Below the pieces are notes generated by a model. That model was not told where the DNA came from and did no database searches. It saw only the letters and a list, made by a program, of their open reading frames with translations. From Rhea pennata (taxonomy: Eukaryota; Chordata; Aves; Rheiformes; Rheidae): a stretch of 64,000 nucleotides of DNA. This document shows, one piece after another, positions 1 to 14,371 of the stretch. The translations under genes and the position numbers were made by a program. Within the stretch, counting starts at the first letter, position 1; the number at the start of each line of letters is the position of its first letter. The DNA is taken from NCBI RefSeq assembly GCF_028389875.1, contig NC_084702.1, positions 52,796,053 to 52,860,052 on the forward strand. The letters run 5' to 3'.

Positions 1-63
1 AACATTATAGTAACTTCAGAGTTTTGGTTATTCTAGTCATCTGAGGGGGGAAAAAAAAACCAA

Positions 64-86
64 ACACACACACACACACACACACT
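64..86. repeat. (AC)n microsatellite
   Basis: An AC dinucleotide run of about 11 units. A-rich tracts follow at 130-137 and 142-158. Confidence 0.9.
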
Positions 87-1849
87 GCTACTTAGCCTGT
101 AACAAGGTTCAGAAGTGTTCTAGGGCCTTAAAAAAAAGCCTAAAAAAAAAAAAAAAAACCCACACAGTGGAAAGATTTAATGCCATATGCAAATTCAAAA
201 TCCTGCTCCTAGGTGCTGACTTCAGTCTGCTGAAAGAGACATTTTTGAAAAAAAGGGCCTGCCCACCTCCCACGAGACCTGCTGCTTGCTGTATGCCTTA
301 GTCCTGCCACAGGAGCTGAACACAAAGTCCACCTTGGTATAAACTGATCTCCTGTTATCAGGGGCGTTCAAGTTTCTCTAGGTACACTACATACTTATGC
401 TTGATACTTGCTTTCAGAAGCATGTCCAGCTTTAATGTGATAATATCAAACCATGAAAAATTTACAAGTTTCCTTTTGCAAGTTTTAGTCTTCCCAACTA
501 CCACTGAAACAAACTATGAAATATGCATTGCTCCAGCTAGCTAATAACCACATTTTTTCCTACAGACCTTGTTGGATCCCTGTAGCCATTTTCTCCAGCC
601 ATGAATGATCATTGCCTGTGTCTGTGCACACTCTTTTTTTGCTAAATGATTAAGATGACCCTGAATCTGCATGCAACATACCCATACCAAGCAGATGCAA
701 AAACTCAGCTGCCTGCTCCTACCCTGTGCAGCTCTCATTGCAAATCCACAGCTTGCTATAGCAGGAAGATCACTCTCTCTGAGCCTCTCCCCTAAACTTC
801 ACAGACTTCAAGCATTACAGGCACAAACACATCTATATTACAGGGTCTCCAATGGGGCGTCTATGCTGGTATATTATGTTGGCAGAGCCCCCTGAGAGAT
901 GTTGACAGAAGCATCTTGCCCTTGCTGTGCTAACTGCACTATTTCCACAAATATTGTAAAGCTGCATTTTTTAAATCTCCGATTCACAGATACAGAGTAG
1001 GGAGGGTGGCAGAGAAAGAAGTTCCTGAGCTGCTGCTGAGAGGCTTGAGAGAGAAGGCGATGAGGCTTTAGTGCACCAGAGGAAGCCACTTGAAAGTAGC
1101 TTTAGAAGCCCTCAAATTGAGAAGACTTGCTGAGCCTACACCCCAGGGTATTTTGCCTTACACTTTCAAGTTAGCATACCTTCAACAGCAAATCTGTTGT
1201 GTAGATCAAATTCTTCCATATTATACCTAAACCCTTAAGGTTTTTGGAAAAGGAATTTAGGTGTAATATATCAAAATAGTATCCATTTCCCACTGTTAGA
1301 GTAGCGACATTTGATTTTAAAGTTCTTTAGGTCTGGGTCCCAGGCATCAATGAGCCATTTAAAATGATTGCTCAGTTAAAGACAGCCAGACTCTGCAGAT
1401 GGACATAACAGCAAGATGTGCAATGCTGCTGAATAATTGTGGTGATTGCAATAGAAATAACAGGCACAGAATTACCCTCCCACCAAGAGTCTCCAAAGAG
1501 CAAATAATGCAAGGCTGCAAATACAACCTGTAGAATTCCACAGGACAGGATTTGAGGAAATTTTAAAACACATTTTTATTAATAAAGCTGCTCACCTTTA
1601 GAGCTAGGAAAACGAAAGATGTCTGAAGGGTGATGTAGGAGCCTAAGCTTTCTGTTATTATATTCAGTACCAAATCTCAAATGGGAACTGCAGATATTAG
1701 TAAAAGAGACTATGAAGAGTTAATATTGAATTTGTGTATTCCCTGTGTACAGGGGTGATTTACCTCAACTGTCTAGCACAGCTTTGCATTCATTTAAATT
1801 TTCCACATTGTCATTATTTGTAAGAGTGGCTTGCATTTCTGTATAACAA

Positions 1850-1961
1850 CAGAAATACAAACACAAGATAGTATAGCAAATAAAACCAATGCTTTTCATA
1901 CCATTTTATCAGCCGGAAAATACATTGGTTTTATTGCTATACTATCACATTTGCATTTCTG
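1850..1961. repeat. Long imperfect inverted repeat (hairpin)
   Basis: The arm at 1867-1891 (GATAGTATAGC...CCAATG) pairs with 1923-1946 over 24 base pairs with a single bulged A and a 31-base loop. Pairing continues outward with a few mismatches through CAGAAAT...CAAA on the left and TTTGCATTTCTG on the right, giving arms of about 40 bases. It could be a small terminal-inverted-repeat element, a local inverted duplication or a hairpin RNA precursor. Confidence 0.8.
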
Positions 1962-2260
1962 CTGGTACATTGTTCATAATGAACGAATTCACGGCTACAA
2001 ATGAAGAATAAAATAAATAGAAAAATAAAATAAGCCACTCTCTCACAGGCCACTTGCCCAGCCCCTGCAGCTGCCCACCACATCTGGTGCTGGAAGTCAG
2101 GTCTTGAGAAGGGAGCGAGGGCCTGGTGCAATAACCCTCCTCTTCGTGCCATCTAGCGCTGGCCTGGGTGAACGACGGCTCTGGCCAGAGCCACCCTCCT
2201 CCTGCTTCCGCAACTCTCTGCTCACTACCTTATTATTATTATGGGTTTTTTGTTTGGTTG

Positions 2261-2278
2261 TTTTTTTTTTTTTTTTTT
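2261..2278. repeat. T18 homopolymer, with a short (TTA)n before it
   Basis: Eighteen Ts; a TTA trinucleotide run of four units lies at about 2229-2241. Confidence 0.9.
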
Positions 2279-4687
2279 AAATGAGCTGCCCTTAGCTGGT
2301 TGCAGACAGCACTATGGGGAATCAATAGCTGGCAGCACCAGCAGCCGCACGCAGCCCGCCCGGGCCAGAAGCTGTGAGCTCCGGTGGGACCAGGATTTCC
2401 CTGCAGAGGTGTAACCATGCGCCTGTGTTTATCAGGCCTGGGGAGAAAACCTCAGTATCAGAGAGCACGACCTCTGCTAGCTAACCAAAACCTGATTATT
2501 TTGTCCTAAGATGCAGTAAGTTCAAACTCTGCCCGAGTCCTGCCTCAGCCCAGGGCCAGGACAAGCAGCCGTGGGGCAGTTTGGCTCGCCGCAGCTCGTA
2601 GGGCACTGGTGTTTCTGGAGGAGCCCAGGCAAATGGCTGCGCTATCCCCCCTTGCTGCAGGGAGCATGTTCTGCCACTTGCTCTAAAGAATGAAAGGGAA
2701 AAAGTGTCTGGGGCTTATAAAGGTCATCTGAGCTGTCCAAAGCTGTGCACAACTACTTACTCATGTCAAAGAGGAAAGGAAGGGGGGAAGAAAAGAAAAA
2801 ATAAAAAAGTGCATAGTTAAGATACAATTATTTGATAACAGGTATGAAATTGCTTTACCCTTACTAGTAAGACTATTACTAGTACTGAACTTGAAATAAA
2901 TTATCTCAGTTTAATTCATCTGGACAGTAAATAAAATAGTATTTCATGGGTATTCTCACAATAGTACATAAGATCAATTCATAACCAAAAGCCTGCTAAA
3001 GAGATTAACTTCACCGAGGGAGTTTTAGTGTCCTGATTTCCATGCACGTTGCAAGGAATATTGTTGTTGTATTTTAGGTCCTTAACTGGGTATCAATATA
3101 ATGGCCACTACTATACAGAGGTATTGACATTTGTAATTTCAGTCCTTCTCAGTAAACAGGGTAAGTAAATAAAGCAAAGAGAAGAAAATTTCAGAGGTTC
3201 CTAAAAGAATTATGGGCAGAAGACTTGCTGAAAGCAAATAGTAGTTGTGCTCCTAAATCCTCCCAATGCTTTTGTAAGCCTGCCCCTGGCTTTTCACTTT
3301 TCACCTGGTATCCTGCTTCGCTTATTGTCAGGGGAAAAAGTAGAATTTGCAAGAAGTCTTTCCTTTTGGCTGACTGATACTGCAGGAAAAAAGGAATATG
3401 CTTTTAATCACATGGTGCATGGTGTCCACTTGAAATAGTATTTCTAGTTTAAGATTAGATCTGCTATTTTAGCCATGGTGGTCTAAGATTATAATAAAAG
3501 GCAAAGGATACAGGAAGATACAATCTCTTATTCAACCAACTGATACAGTTTGGGAAAAAGACATTTTTATAGAGATGGAAAATGAAGTTCTCTTAGTCTT
3601 CTGGTCTAAGAGGAAAGCTGAAAAAATTGCTGGGGTTGTAATGTTCCCCTCCTCCCAAAAAGCAAATAATAGTTATGTCAAACGGAAGAGATTTGACTTG
3701 TATATCCATGTTAAATTTTGCAGTCATCTCATACTTGAAAAAGATATCATATAAAGGCACTGTAAAATTCAAGGATATTCCCGGTCCATGTAAGAATATC
3801 TGTGGAGAAAGGATGCAGAGTATTTCCTTTATAAGAAACCATCAGTTCATAGGCCAGAGGATGTTATTCTTTCTTACAAACTGGATCAATTAACAGATGG
3901 AGTATTTGAGACTGATTTGGCCTGACATTACTAGAAGCCAAATCAAATTGTGAGAAAGACACCTCATATTGCAAAGGATGTTAACAAGTCAGAGAGATGG
4001 TTAAAATAATGCTTCCCGTATTCAACTACTAACAGGAAATAAAAATGCCAGTGAATCAGAGCAAATACCAAAGAAACTAATTTAGAAAGTCTTGACAAAT
4101 TTTAACTGATATTTTAAGTCAAAACACCCCATCATAGTGAATTATTAAGGCTATCAATTTAGAGTCTTGAGGGCAGAAGGACAGACCCTTTCGTGCCAAC
4201 AGCTTATAAGCTGCTTGAGCTAAAGACAATTAAGCCTGAAGCATTTATGGAAGATGCACACAACAGGAAAGCAGAAATCCTAGACAACAACTTCAAACAC
4301 TTCTCCCCACGGCCATGAACAGAGGATGTTACATCTCAACCAGCAAGAGCTGCCAGGCTGCCAAGGTAGGAGCCAAGCCTCATCTGGGTTGGGGTCACCT
4401 ACCACAACCTTACCCGTGGCAATGGAGAAGAGAGAAGAAAAAGGACCCTCTACCAGAAGAGCAGACAGATGATGCAGAAGCTTTGCTGCATTGCCTGACC
4501 AAGCAATCAAAAACATGAGATTAGGAAACCATGAGCATTTGGAGCCAAAAATTAGAGTCACCATCATCAACTTATCTCTGTCTTCAGCATTAACCATTAA
4601 CTAAAGCATGCAAATAGCAGTTTGGTTGGTATTCACCATTATTGACTACATTTGATTAAAGGAAAAAAAAATAGATGCGCACACATG

Positions 4688-4711
4688 CTATATATATATA
4701 TATATATATAA
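4688..4711. repeat. (TA)n microsatellite
   Basis: About twelve TA units followed by a short A run. Confidence 0.9.
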
Positions 4712-6141
4712 AAAACCCTTGAATCAGTGGACACTGAACCTCTGGTAGGATCTCTTAAATTACAAAAAGGATTCTATATACTATTTAGAAAAGGTGTATC
4801 TCCAGTCTATCCTGGGTAGCTTTGACAAGGAAACAACTTTATTTGCTACAAGTATTTCAGAGCATTTAGCTTTATTGCTTCTCAAACAACTAAAGACGAA
4901 TTAGAGGAATATGTCATGTCTCACTATACATAAAGGAATCATAATGTGCAGCCAATTTAATGTAAAAATAATGAAATTCTCTTCTTCCTAGATTCCTGTA
5001 TAAATATACACATAATAATTTTGTCATATATTTTTTCCTCACTGTCAATCAACCAGCCTCCCACTGAGGAAGTGTGCCAGCCATTATTCTTTGGCATTTA
5101 ACATGCTCACTCCTCTACAGTGCTACAATACCCTTTGGCATGCTTGCCTGCTTTTTCCTCTCCTACCCTGGGAGCAGCAAACCTTGCTTCTGAAATTTGT
5201 ATCTCTTTTATAGGCAGCTGCATTTCGTGCATAAAGTAATTAAGATTTTCAGGAATGCATAGCTCATCTGAACTTTGCTCCCAGATAAAACCCCCAGAGC
5301 TGTCAAGGGGAACAGGTCAGCGCTAAGTACTGCTATAAGTTCTTCTCAAACACATTATGAAAATTATATAAATACACACACACACACCCTCTGGTCAACC
5401 TCCCGAAGTCGGGTGTCAGCTGCCCTTTTATGTCTGAAGGGAAAAGGCCTTGTGTGTGTTCTGGGATGTTTCTTAAGCTTGATGAAACGGTCCTTAAGTT
5501 GACCTTGTTGTTACTTTCATAAAACTCACAGGCAACAGAAAAATAACCTGACATTTCAGGGTCATTTTTTTTACCCAGACAGAGCTGTGAGCTTTGCTGC
5601 AATACCAAATTACATATCCATCTACAATATTTCTGATATAGTACCTGACTTATCTCAGCCTCCACTTCTGCTTTCAAAGGGGTATTGGTGGCTTCTGCAA
5701 AATACATGTCCTAGAAGCTGAAGTTGGATTGTGCTTCAGCAGTAAATCAAGTTTCTTCATGATACTACTTCTATTTAAATGTTTGAGGTCACAGATCCAA
5801 CATTTTATAGCTACATTCTTCAATTTTGAACCTGCTCCTAAACATGAGCAAAACATGAACATTTCATTATTTGTTTATTTAGTTGCCTTTATATTGGTAA
5901 ACACTGCCTAGGAGGATAATGTTAATTACATTATGTACTAAGATACTTATTACATTAATAAATATTAGAGAAAAGCTTCAAATCCTGGATGTACTGAACC
6001 TTTAGTATTGAAAACTAGTTCACACAAGCCAAACTCTACTTAAAGAAAATGTACAAAGAGCTGCTGGGCAGTGAAGCCTTGTAAGATCAAGTTCTTCATG
6101 ATTTGTAGGTAATCTTATTAAAATAATAATTCAAGGGTGCG

Positions 6142-6171
6142 AATAAGACTCCTTCAAATAAGGCTCCTTCA
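6142..6171. repeat. 15-bp tandem duplication
   Basis: AATAAGACTCCTTCA is directly followed by AATAAGGCTCCTTCA, with one mismatch. Confidence 0.85.
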
Positions 6172-7531
6172 TATTTAACTCCCTGACAGACTGTATCTCC
6201 CAAATACTAGGCAGCTATGCATCCGCTGCAGGAAGGGTACAAAAAAATTAATTGGCTTCTGCTGTTGTCATTCTCTTAGATATTTCATCCAAATATGTTT
6301 GGCCCTAGGGCACAACTAGATGGATTTAATTCTTTGTGTGTGTGAAACTGCAAAAGTAATAAACTTTAATAAAATCCATGTACTGCAATACTTCTTGGAT
6401 CTTATCTCATTCTTGGATGCAGAGAGGCTGCTCTTGGAAGGAGGCTTGCTAACATCCATCAAGACTTATTCCCACACAACAATATTTTTTTCCTTAATAT
6501 TTCCCTATTCTCTTGCTATTCTTCCTTATCTGGTCATGCTATATATACACATATGTTTGAAATATTCATGCCAGAACTGATATTTCTCCACATTGTTAAG
6601 GTGAGGCTGAAATAAATGATTCTTTCAGTCTGTGTTTGCTGGTACAACACTAGCATCTATTATCATCCACTGTTAAATTTAGACAGTGGCAGTTGCTTTC
6701 CCCCCATAACTTCCTTGCATCAAGGTGGGGGTCCCACACAGCATTTATACAGCACCTGGACCTCTTCCTGCTCATTGAGAGTCAGAAGTATGGAGGGAAC
6801 ACAGCTTCTCGCAACCACCAGCATTGGTTTTGGTGCCCATGGGTGGTACAAGCTGCCCCCTTGGCGAGGGCAGTCAAGCCCCAGGACAGCAGCCTCCCAG
6901 CTGCCATGTGTCCCACCACTGCCCAGCTGGGCCCCCAGCAGGGTGCACATCCAGGTTTGCACCAGGCCTTGATCACATCACCACTTGAGTCCAATAAGCT
7001 TAGGAATGACTGCCAAAGCTGATCCTGAATTCTTTGTAATTAAAAGTAACCCATCTAAAGTTGTGTGGTTATGATAAGCTTGGATTGTACTGACAGCTAC
7101 AAGTGTTTATAAAACTAAATTATTTCAAATGGGTATAAGTCCTGGATTTGACTCAAGAAGGTCCCGTTTTTCCTTCAGCTGTACAATTAAACTCCAGTTT
7201 ATGCAAATACATATTCTGGTCTGAGTTTCCAGTGGTTTTGTTTACTACCTCCACAGAACAAGATCAGAACGAGTTACTGGCACCAGAGTCCTCTGCCCCC
7301 CTCCTCCTTAAGAGGGAGCCCTCCTGATATTGATCTTGCACAGTCCCTTAGACAAGTCTGCGTGCCTTGATGCAGAGATCCTCCAGTCCCACACTGTGGA
7401 GCATTTAAGTGTGCTGGAATACTCTGCTAATGACCTGGTGAACTGGCTGTACCACAACCTTCATGCTTCTTCCTGAGACTCCTTACTGAGTAATCCTATA
7501 CTCAGATTGTGCAGAAACACAAAAGTGGGTG

Positions 7532-7535
7532 AACA

Positions 7536-7586
<51 letters not shown>
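7532..7586. repeat. (AC)n plus A38 compound repeat
   Basis: About nine AC units run directly into about 38 As. This is the longest homopolymer in the window. Confidence 0.9.
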
Positions 7587-7587
<1 letters not shown>

Positions 7588-10500
7588 ACACTTGGAAAAA
7601 ATTGCAAAGAGGTGGTCAAGCTGTCAACGCTCTCCACTAACCATTACTTCTACCTTATGCCACAGAATGGATCATAGCAAAACTTCCATTGAAAGAGTCT
7701 ATAGTTGGAAAGAGGCAATATAATTGATGAAAAGTGATTTAGATTTCTCCAACTAATATAAAAAACCTAAGATTCCATTTATCACTCACTGAATCCATTC
7801 TTAAAACATGTGAGTAGACAGATAGACAAAGATTCATTAAGAAAAAAAACACACATCAGGAGATACATGTATGTGTATCACCATAAGACAAAATTTCCAA
7901 AGATCTGTCAGCATTTATGAATCTTTAGCAAGCTGAACATCATTAACTAATTTATCCTACTTCATGGAGGAGATGGAGATCTGCTGACATATGCTGAAAA
8001 TTATTGCATTTTTAACTTTTCCTTGGACTCTCAAGGGGAAAAGCAGCCCTGCAGGGAAAGCAGGAGGTCTGGTGTGTAATGGCACATGGCAAGGACACCC
8101 TGGATTTCCTCGTACTGGGCTGGCACAGGCCCCTGGTGTGCTCCAGCACCACGATAGCCCCCACCACCCCCCTGCTTTCTCCCTCCTCTCTGTCCAGGCT
8201 CTCGCCACCCTGCGAGGCCAGGATGGCACAGCCCCTGCTGCCCGTTGGGGACCGTGGTGCCGCTGCTCCCCGGCTGCAAGTCTGGCAGCAGCAGCACGGG
8301 AGCCTCCCCAGCACCGCAGCCTGTCAGAGATTAAAGCGCTGCTGGGAGCCAGGGCAAGGGAGAAAGGATGGGAGTTTTGCAGTGTTGTTAGTCCCTCCTT
8401 AGGCTAGTCCTGATGCCCTTTAAACTCTGCCTTGGATACACCCTTTTGAGTCAACGAAAATAAAAACATTGGATTCCGCCACTCTCCCTCCCGAAAAATG
8501 AGATTTCTGTTATATAAGGCAATAAAGCATTGTCCTGAAAGGTAAATGTACTTCTCCAATTATGTTAGCGACTACCCAGTATGCTCTAAAGAAAGGGCAA
8601 AAGACTTGCAGACTAAATTCCAAGGTTTTTCCTAACTTTCACATTTGAAATCTCTTCTGCAAGAGGAATCCTGTATTCAAGAATGACAGTAAGTGATTCA
8701 GGATTATTTTTAGAAGACATTTCACTTAATCAATATGTTGATGTTGTTCAGGTATCCTGAAAAATCTTTTCCTATCTCCATTGCCTGTCATTTTAAATTC
8801 AAATGTTTGGCCTTACAAGTACAAACAGCTGTTCTTAACAATTTTCCAGGACTGGAAAGTCATGGAAAATATAGCCCACTTGTACAAACACAGACTAACA
8901 GTCTGTATTAGCAATAATCCTGTAAGATTATAGAAGCTTTTTAAAAGCAAAAATACTTGAACCATAGAGCATAAACAAGAACAATGTTACCAAAGACCAC
9001 ACATATTAGACTTCTTAATAGTAAACTACAATAGCCTATGTTTTGTGTTATATCTAGCTATTATACTGATACACATTCAGTGAGGATGGCAGTCTGGTCT
9101 CTCTTGTGAAATACCAGATGGCCTGGTTGGTATAAATTCTTCTCCAATGCAAAGCTAACACAGATCAATTTTCCATTTTCAAACCAGTATCTATGCTCTT
9201 TTCCCCTCATTCTTCCTGTATTTCTCTCTCAGACCTAGTAATTCCCTTTGATAACAGTATTATTTTCTGACGATTGTCTCTTTGTACTCTGCCTGACCAA
9301 ATGGCAGTGGGCGCACGAGGAGGGAGAGCCAGGCTGCTGGCACTGCAGGGACACAGGGACACACTGTCACAACATGTTCCACTCTTATATTTCTCCCTAA
9401 GCATCTGCCACTAGTCACTGTCAGCAACAAACCTGTGCGAGCAGATGGACCTTGGCTCTGGCACCCTACAGCTATTCTTGCAAAGACACCAAACGAAGGT
9501 TGTTTTCACAGCCCAGTTGGTTTGGTACCTTGAATCACTCAAGTACTAGATGTGGGATCCCCTTTGTACCCTGAGCGTGACCTGCTCAACCTATCAAGAG
9601 GAAAAGATATTTATTTTCCCCAAAAGCAAAGAAAAGTTGCTGAGGTGTGCAGCGCAGGAACCACTGACTACAGAGCCCCACCAGAGACCGTGGAGGTAGT
9701 GTAGCATTACAGGGCTGTTTCTCAGCTGTCCACTTGACCGCAAACTCAGGGAGAACCAATGCAAACATATCAGCCTTGTATCATCATTAGTTTTCAAACT
9801 GCAGATAACTAGCTTGGCCACAGCTTTTCCCCTGCCAGTTTGGGTATGGGCAGACTTTAAGCACTGGGACTTTGTGCAAAGAGGAAACTCAGTGCTGAGG
9901 CAAATGGAGCAAGCTGATGCCCTACTTCAGCTTGTCCCTTTGACACCACCTCACTCTGCCCATTTGCCCATCTCTCAAAATCCTGATAGTCAACCCTAAG
10001 GTTTAGCCCTCTCTCTCAAGGAAATGTAACACTAAGGGAAATATTTATATTTTTCACTTTCCCTTTCACGCATGCACAAGTCCTAAATCAGTGAGACTGC
10101 ACTTGCCCAAGCCCTATTCTGTCAGTGGTTGTAGCTGTCTTACCACATGCCTGGTATGATTTGGAGCTCAGAAGTTGATTATTTCATTAACACAGCACAC
10201 ATTGCCATTCACAGGCCTTTTAAGAAGGGATGTTAACCCCAGCTTGGCACTCTCACTTGCAGCACCCTGGACGCGGCTGTCTCTGCGCACACACAGGTGG
10301 TGTGGAAGCGGCCGAGCCAAGCCACACAACCTGGGCTTGCTTCTTCTCTCACCGAGACATCCGTATGGGTTGAGTACTGGGAAGGGTCGCTTGCCCTGTT
10401 AATCTACAACACACGGTACTAAGACATGATCTGAGCACATCTAAAAGCTGCCGTAGTTAAAGAGCAAGTTGCAGTAGAAAAACATACAATTTTCATTATC

Positions 10501-13500
10501 AAAGGAATTATTCAGGAAGCAAGTAATACTGTCAAAGAATATCTGTTGCTTTTTTCCTTTTTTAAGCTTACTAAAAATATTAACAAAGACATAGTACATG
10601 AATGATCCAAAGGATTGTTTCAGTCTCTGGAAAGACCAGACTGCCTGGGATCCAAGCGCCTTTGGAATCAAAGCTTCTATTGACTTCTTAGCAAAGTCCC
10701 ATATCCTTAACTTGTGAAGAAATGGGACCCTTAGGGAACATAGTTACATATTCTGGCTCTGCTATAGACCTCTGTCTCCTCTGCCAAGACACTGAGCTAT
10801 ATAATTCTCTACCATATATGAACAATTATTTTAAAGTAATACCCTGACCATTGTAGTTTAGGAAATCCAGGATTTAAATTGCCAGACTGCTGCTACTGGA
10901 GATAACCACACCTTTTATTCTCTTTCCTAAACTGATTACCTCCTACCTTAAATTAGTTAGGACTTGCACCTTCACAGAACTTTTTACTACTACATGATGC
11001 AACTTCTAGAGCTTGAAACCAGAAGCAGTGTAATTGTTGTGCAAAGTCCCGGTATCAATCCAGGGCCACAGTCCATGTTTTACCTTGCTTTTGACTTCTC
11101 CATTCTTCTAGTCAGTCTAGAAGCATATCTCATGACCAGTTCCAGCCTGAAGTCATTTCTCCTGGCTATTAGTAGCCAGAATTCCAGAGCAGCTTTCACA
11201 GCATCACGTAGCATAAATCCGTTCCCATCACTGCAAGAAACTCCTCACTGACACATCCCAAAGTCTTATTTTACTTTATCTGTATTTAAACAGTAACTTA
11301 GCCTCTGAAGCAGTAACAGCTAATGGTTTCCCTACTTGGAACACATTTCTTTTTCATGAGAACCTAAATTTGCATCAGATGATGCTTTGCAGGCTCTTAA
11401 ATTTCATTCCTTTACTACTGCTTGAGTGTTCAAATCATACTTTTTTCCTGCACGGTGTTTCTGCTCTTCTTATAAACGACTCTACTTTTCAATTTTACAT
11501 CATCAACAGCTTTATGTGGCTTGTTTGTGAGTCACAGCTTTTGTTCATACTTAGTCTAAACATCATTTGTATCCCTTTTATGTCTTGTCAGGGAAAATAG
11601 AGTACCATAGGAGACCTACAGACATTACTGCTTACAATAAATAATACAATGAAAAGTTTTATCTCTGACCATTCCTCTTTGGATACGATGAAACTACACT
11701 AAGCCCAGAGATTTTTCCAGCCATTTTTGATATGCAAACCCTTCATCATTTCCTGATGAAGCAGTAGTTTTCTATACAAAGAGCTAAAGCCTACAGAGAG
11801 GCTTGAGTCATCTTCCACCTTGGGTGGTCAGGACCCGCAGGAATCCACAGATTAGGCATTGCTAGCCTTTTAATTAAACTAAAAACACAATCACCTTTTT
11901 CTCTTCCTGCTATCTAGACTGAGCCTAGACCTGCTTCTTGCTATGAGTGTGCACCACCCTGCCTCTGAATCCCACCAAAGCAAATGGAGTTACTCAGAAG
12001 CCCTAGGAGTAACCTCTACAGCTCCTGGCCAGGGATGGAGTTGAGCAAAAAAAATCATCTGAGAGGCTTTTTGCACATGCAATAGTGGGAAGACTTCTTT
12101 TTTTGTGTGTGTGGAGGAGGTGAGAGGCATTTAACAGACACCACTCTAGCAGAGAAAAAAAAAACATAACACTCCTGAATGCAAAAGTCACTCTACAAAA
12201 TGAAAATATGAAATACACACTGAAAGTAAAACTTACTAGAGCAGCAAAGCATGGATCTTCACAGAGGATCTAATTATAAATTATATCCACATAATTATAG
12301 CCATAAATATATCCACAAGTCACACTCTCAAGACTGCTACCCTAATCCAGGCTTTCAGAAGCTACATAATAGCACTTAAATTAGTAGCTCCTCCTCCTCT
12401 TCCTGCCCTTCCTCCCCAATCACCTCAAGCTGCTGTGCTACTGGGCCTTTTACAGCTCCAACTCGCAGCAGCTGCTGCAGCTCCAGCCTCCTGCTGTCAA
12501 GGAAATGTCACTACATGTGTGTGTTGGCTTCTGCATATGCTCAGTGCAAGTACTTTGATTGCTGGAATGAATTGCTGACCTGGACCCTAACTGTACCCAA
12601 ATGTTGAGCCTTAGACAACATTCCTCCAGCCACTGCCTCAGAAACAAATTTCTCACTGCAAAGGTCTCTTTGCAGGCTCCCCTTTCCTTTGGCAGCCCCT
12701 TGCCAGTCCCTTTGTATCTCGCTGACCTACCTGTCGCATTTCCAGAAATGCATATTTTCTCCCACATGGCTCTTCCATCCTGAGTCTCTGATGAGATCTT
12801 AACTCCATCGACCTCTCAGGCAGCCCAGGAGCTCTTGTTGAAACCAGTGTCCCCTAAGAAGATCTGCCGTAAGGAGAGATCTGTTCTTTCCTACGTTCAG
12901 AAAGACGTGCATCTCTCAGGGCCTAGTTAGAATACAGGAACGTTTCCAAAAAGCAGTGTGCTCTCTGGCCACTGGGAGACTCTACGCTGCAATAGGCGGC
13001 CTGATTTAGGCTGATTCTGTGCAGCAGTAACCTCTGCCAGATGTGAACCCCACCAGCTGAGGTACGCACCACGAAGTCAAATACCGCCGGTTCCTGACGG
13101 GGCAGGAAGATGCTCGGAATAAGAGCCATTCTGCTCGGATATTCATGGGCACGTAAAATGCAGCTGCTCCCCGTGGCACTCTCCGCTCTGCGCACAGCCC
13201 TGTGGCCTGAGCCTAGTTGGATCCAAATACCGCACGTGCTGCCAGCAAGCCACGAATGCACAGGGGAGGGCTCAGTTCCTTTAAGCTAATGCCTTTCATC
13301 AGTGACACCCCGTTCTTCTCCGACCTCTCCAGCTCCTCATCTATAACTGTTTTGGCATCTTATTAAATGGCAGAAAGTGGGCTAGTAGACAGAAAAAGCT
13401 AATACTTACAAGACAGGGGATTAAAACAAGAATACTACTCTGCTATTTGTCTTTTCTGTGTTTGAAATTCACGGTCTAAACCAAACTCTTCTATCTCTGC

Positions 13501-14332
13501 AGCAGATAGAGGATAGCTAAAAAAAATAAAAGGAAGTTGAACAGAATATTGAACAAATTTGGAAGGCAAGAAAATAGAGCTAAGGAACATTCATTTGAAA
13601 AAAATCTGTATTTCAATCTCTGACTTAATATTCTGTTCCTACACTCTAATCCCAATACACTTTTGTAAACTAGAGCTCAGCGATGCTGTGTGCAAGTGAA
13701 TCATGTCACTGTTGTGGCAATGAATGCCCTGTCTCCTTTCTGGCAGGTTAACACACCAGACCTAACTGCACAGCAGTTCTGGGATGTGAACAGCGGCATT
13801 CTAGTAGTGGGTTAGTACTGGACCATTTGGGATTTAAATCAGTATTAAAAAAAATCTCCAGAGCTGAAGAAAGTTCCATTCTCTGTCTAAATAAACAAGC
13901 ATGGGTAACAGTTTGTTTTTTAACAAGGAATGTTGTCAGTCCTATTTTATTATGAGTAATAGGAAAAGGAGGTGAAAAAAAAATCAATATAAGCACTGTA
14001 TCTAACCTATTTAAACTACAATCACAATGTTATCTGAATGCCTTACAATATTGTTCAAATCCAACAAGTAGACAAGAAAACAGCAAATCTATGCAGGGTT
14101 TTTTATACATATGGTGAGAAAGTTTGCAAAGTGTTAAAATATATTTTCTGTTCTGTATGTTTTGGTACAAGGAAGTGATGTGTAGAATACTATATATTTA
14201 TGAACAGAGCCTTGACTTATACAAGCAATAATTGACTTCAAAGCACACACTGTAGATCTTAAAATACCACTCCCAAATCCCTTACAGTTACTCGTATAAA
14301 GTCAAATCCAGCACCAACTAAAGTTCAGCCAG

Positions 14333-14371
14333 CTGATTCTCTTTGATTCCAGTGGGCATTAGACTAAGCCC
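14333..14371. repeat. Short old repeat fragment
   Basis: CTGATTCTCTTTGATTCCAG followed by TGGGCATTAGACTAAGCCC resembles the common amniote repeat phrase TTGACTTCAATGGG...TTGGATCAGGCCC. It is short and decayed. Confidence 0.3.

Noticed and set aside
5333..5707. 124-codon minus-strand open frame
   Set aside because: It includes a translated AC microsatellite and resembles no known protein.
7957..8407. Several overlapping frames on both strands in a GC-rich patch
   Set aside because: All frames are open because of GC-rich, stop-poor composition; CpG density is low and no domain is visible.
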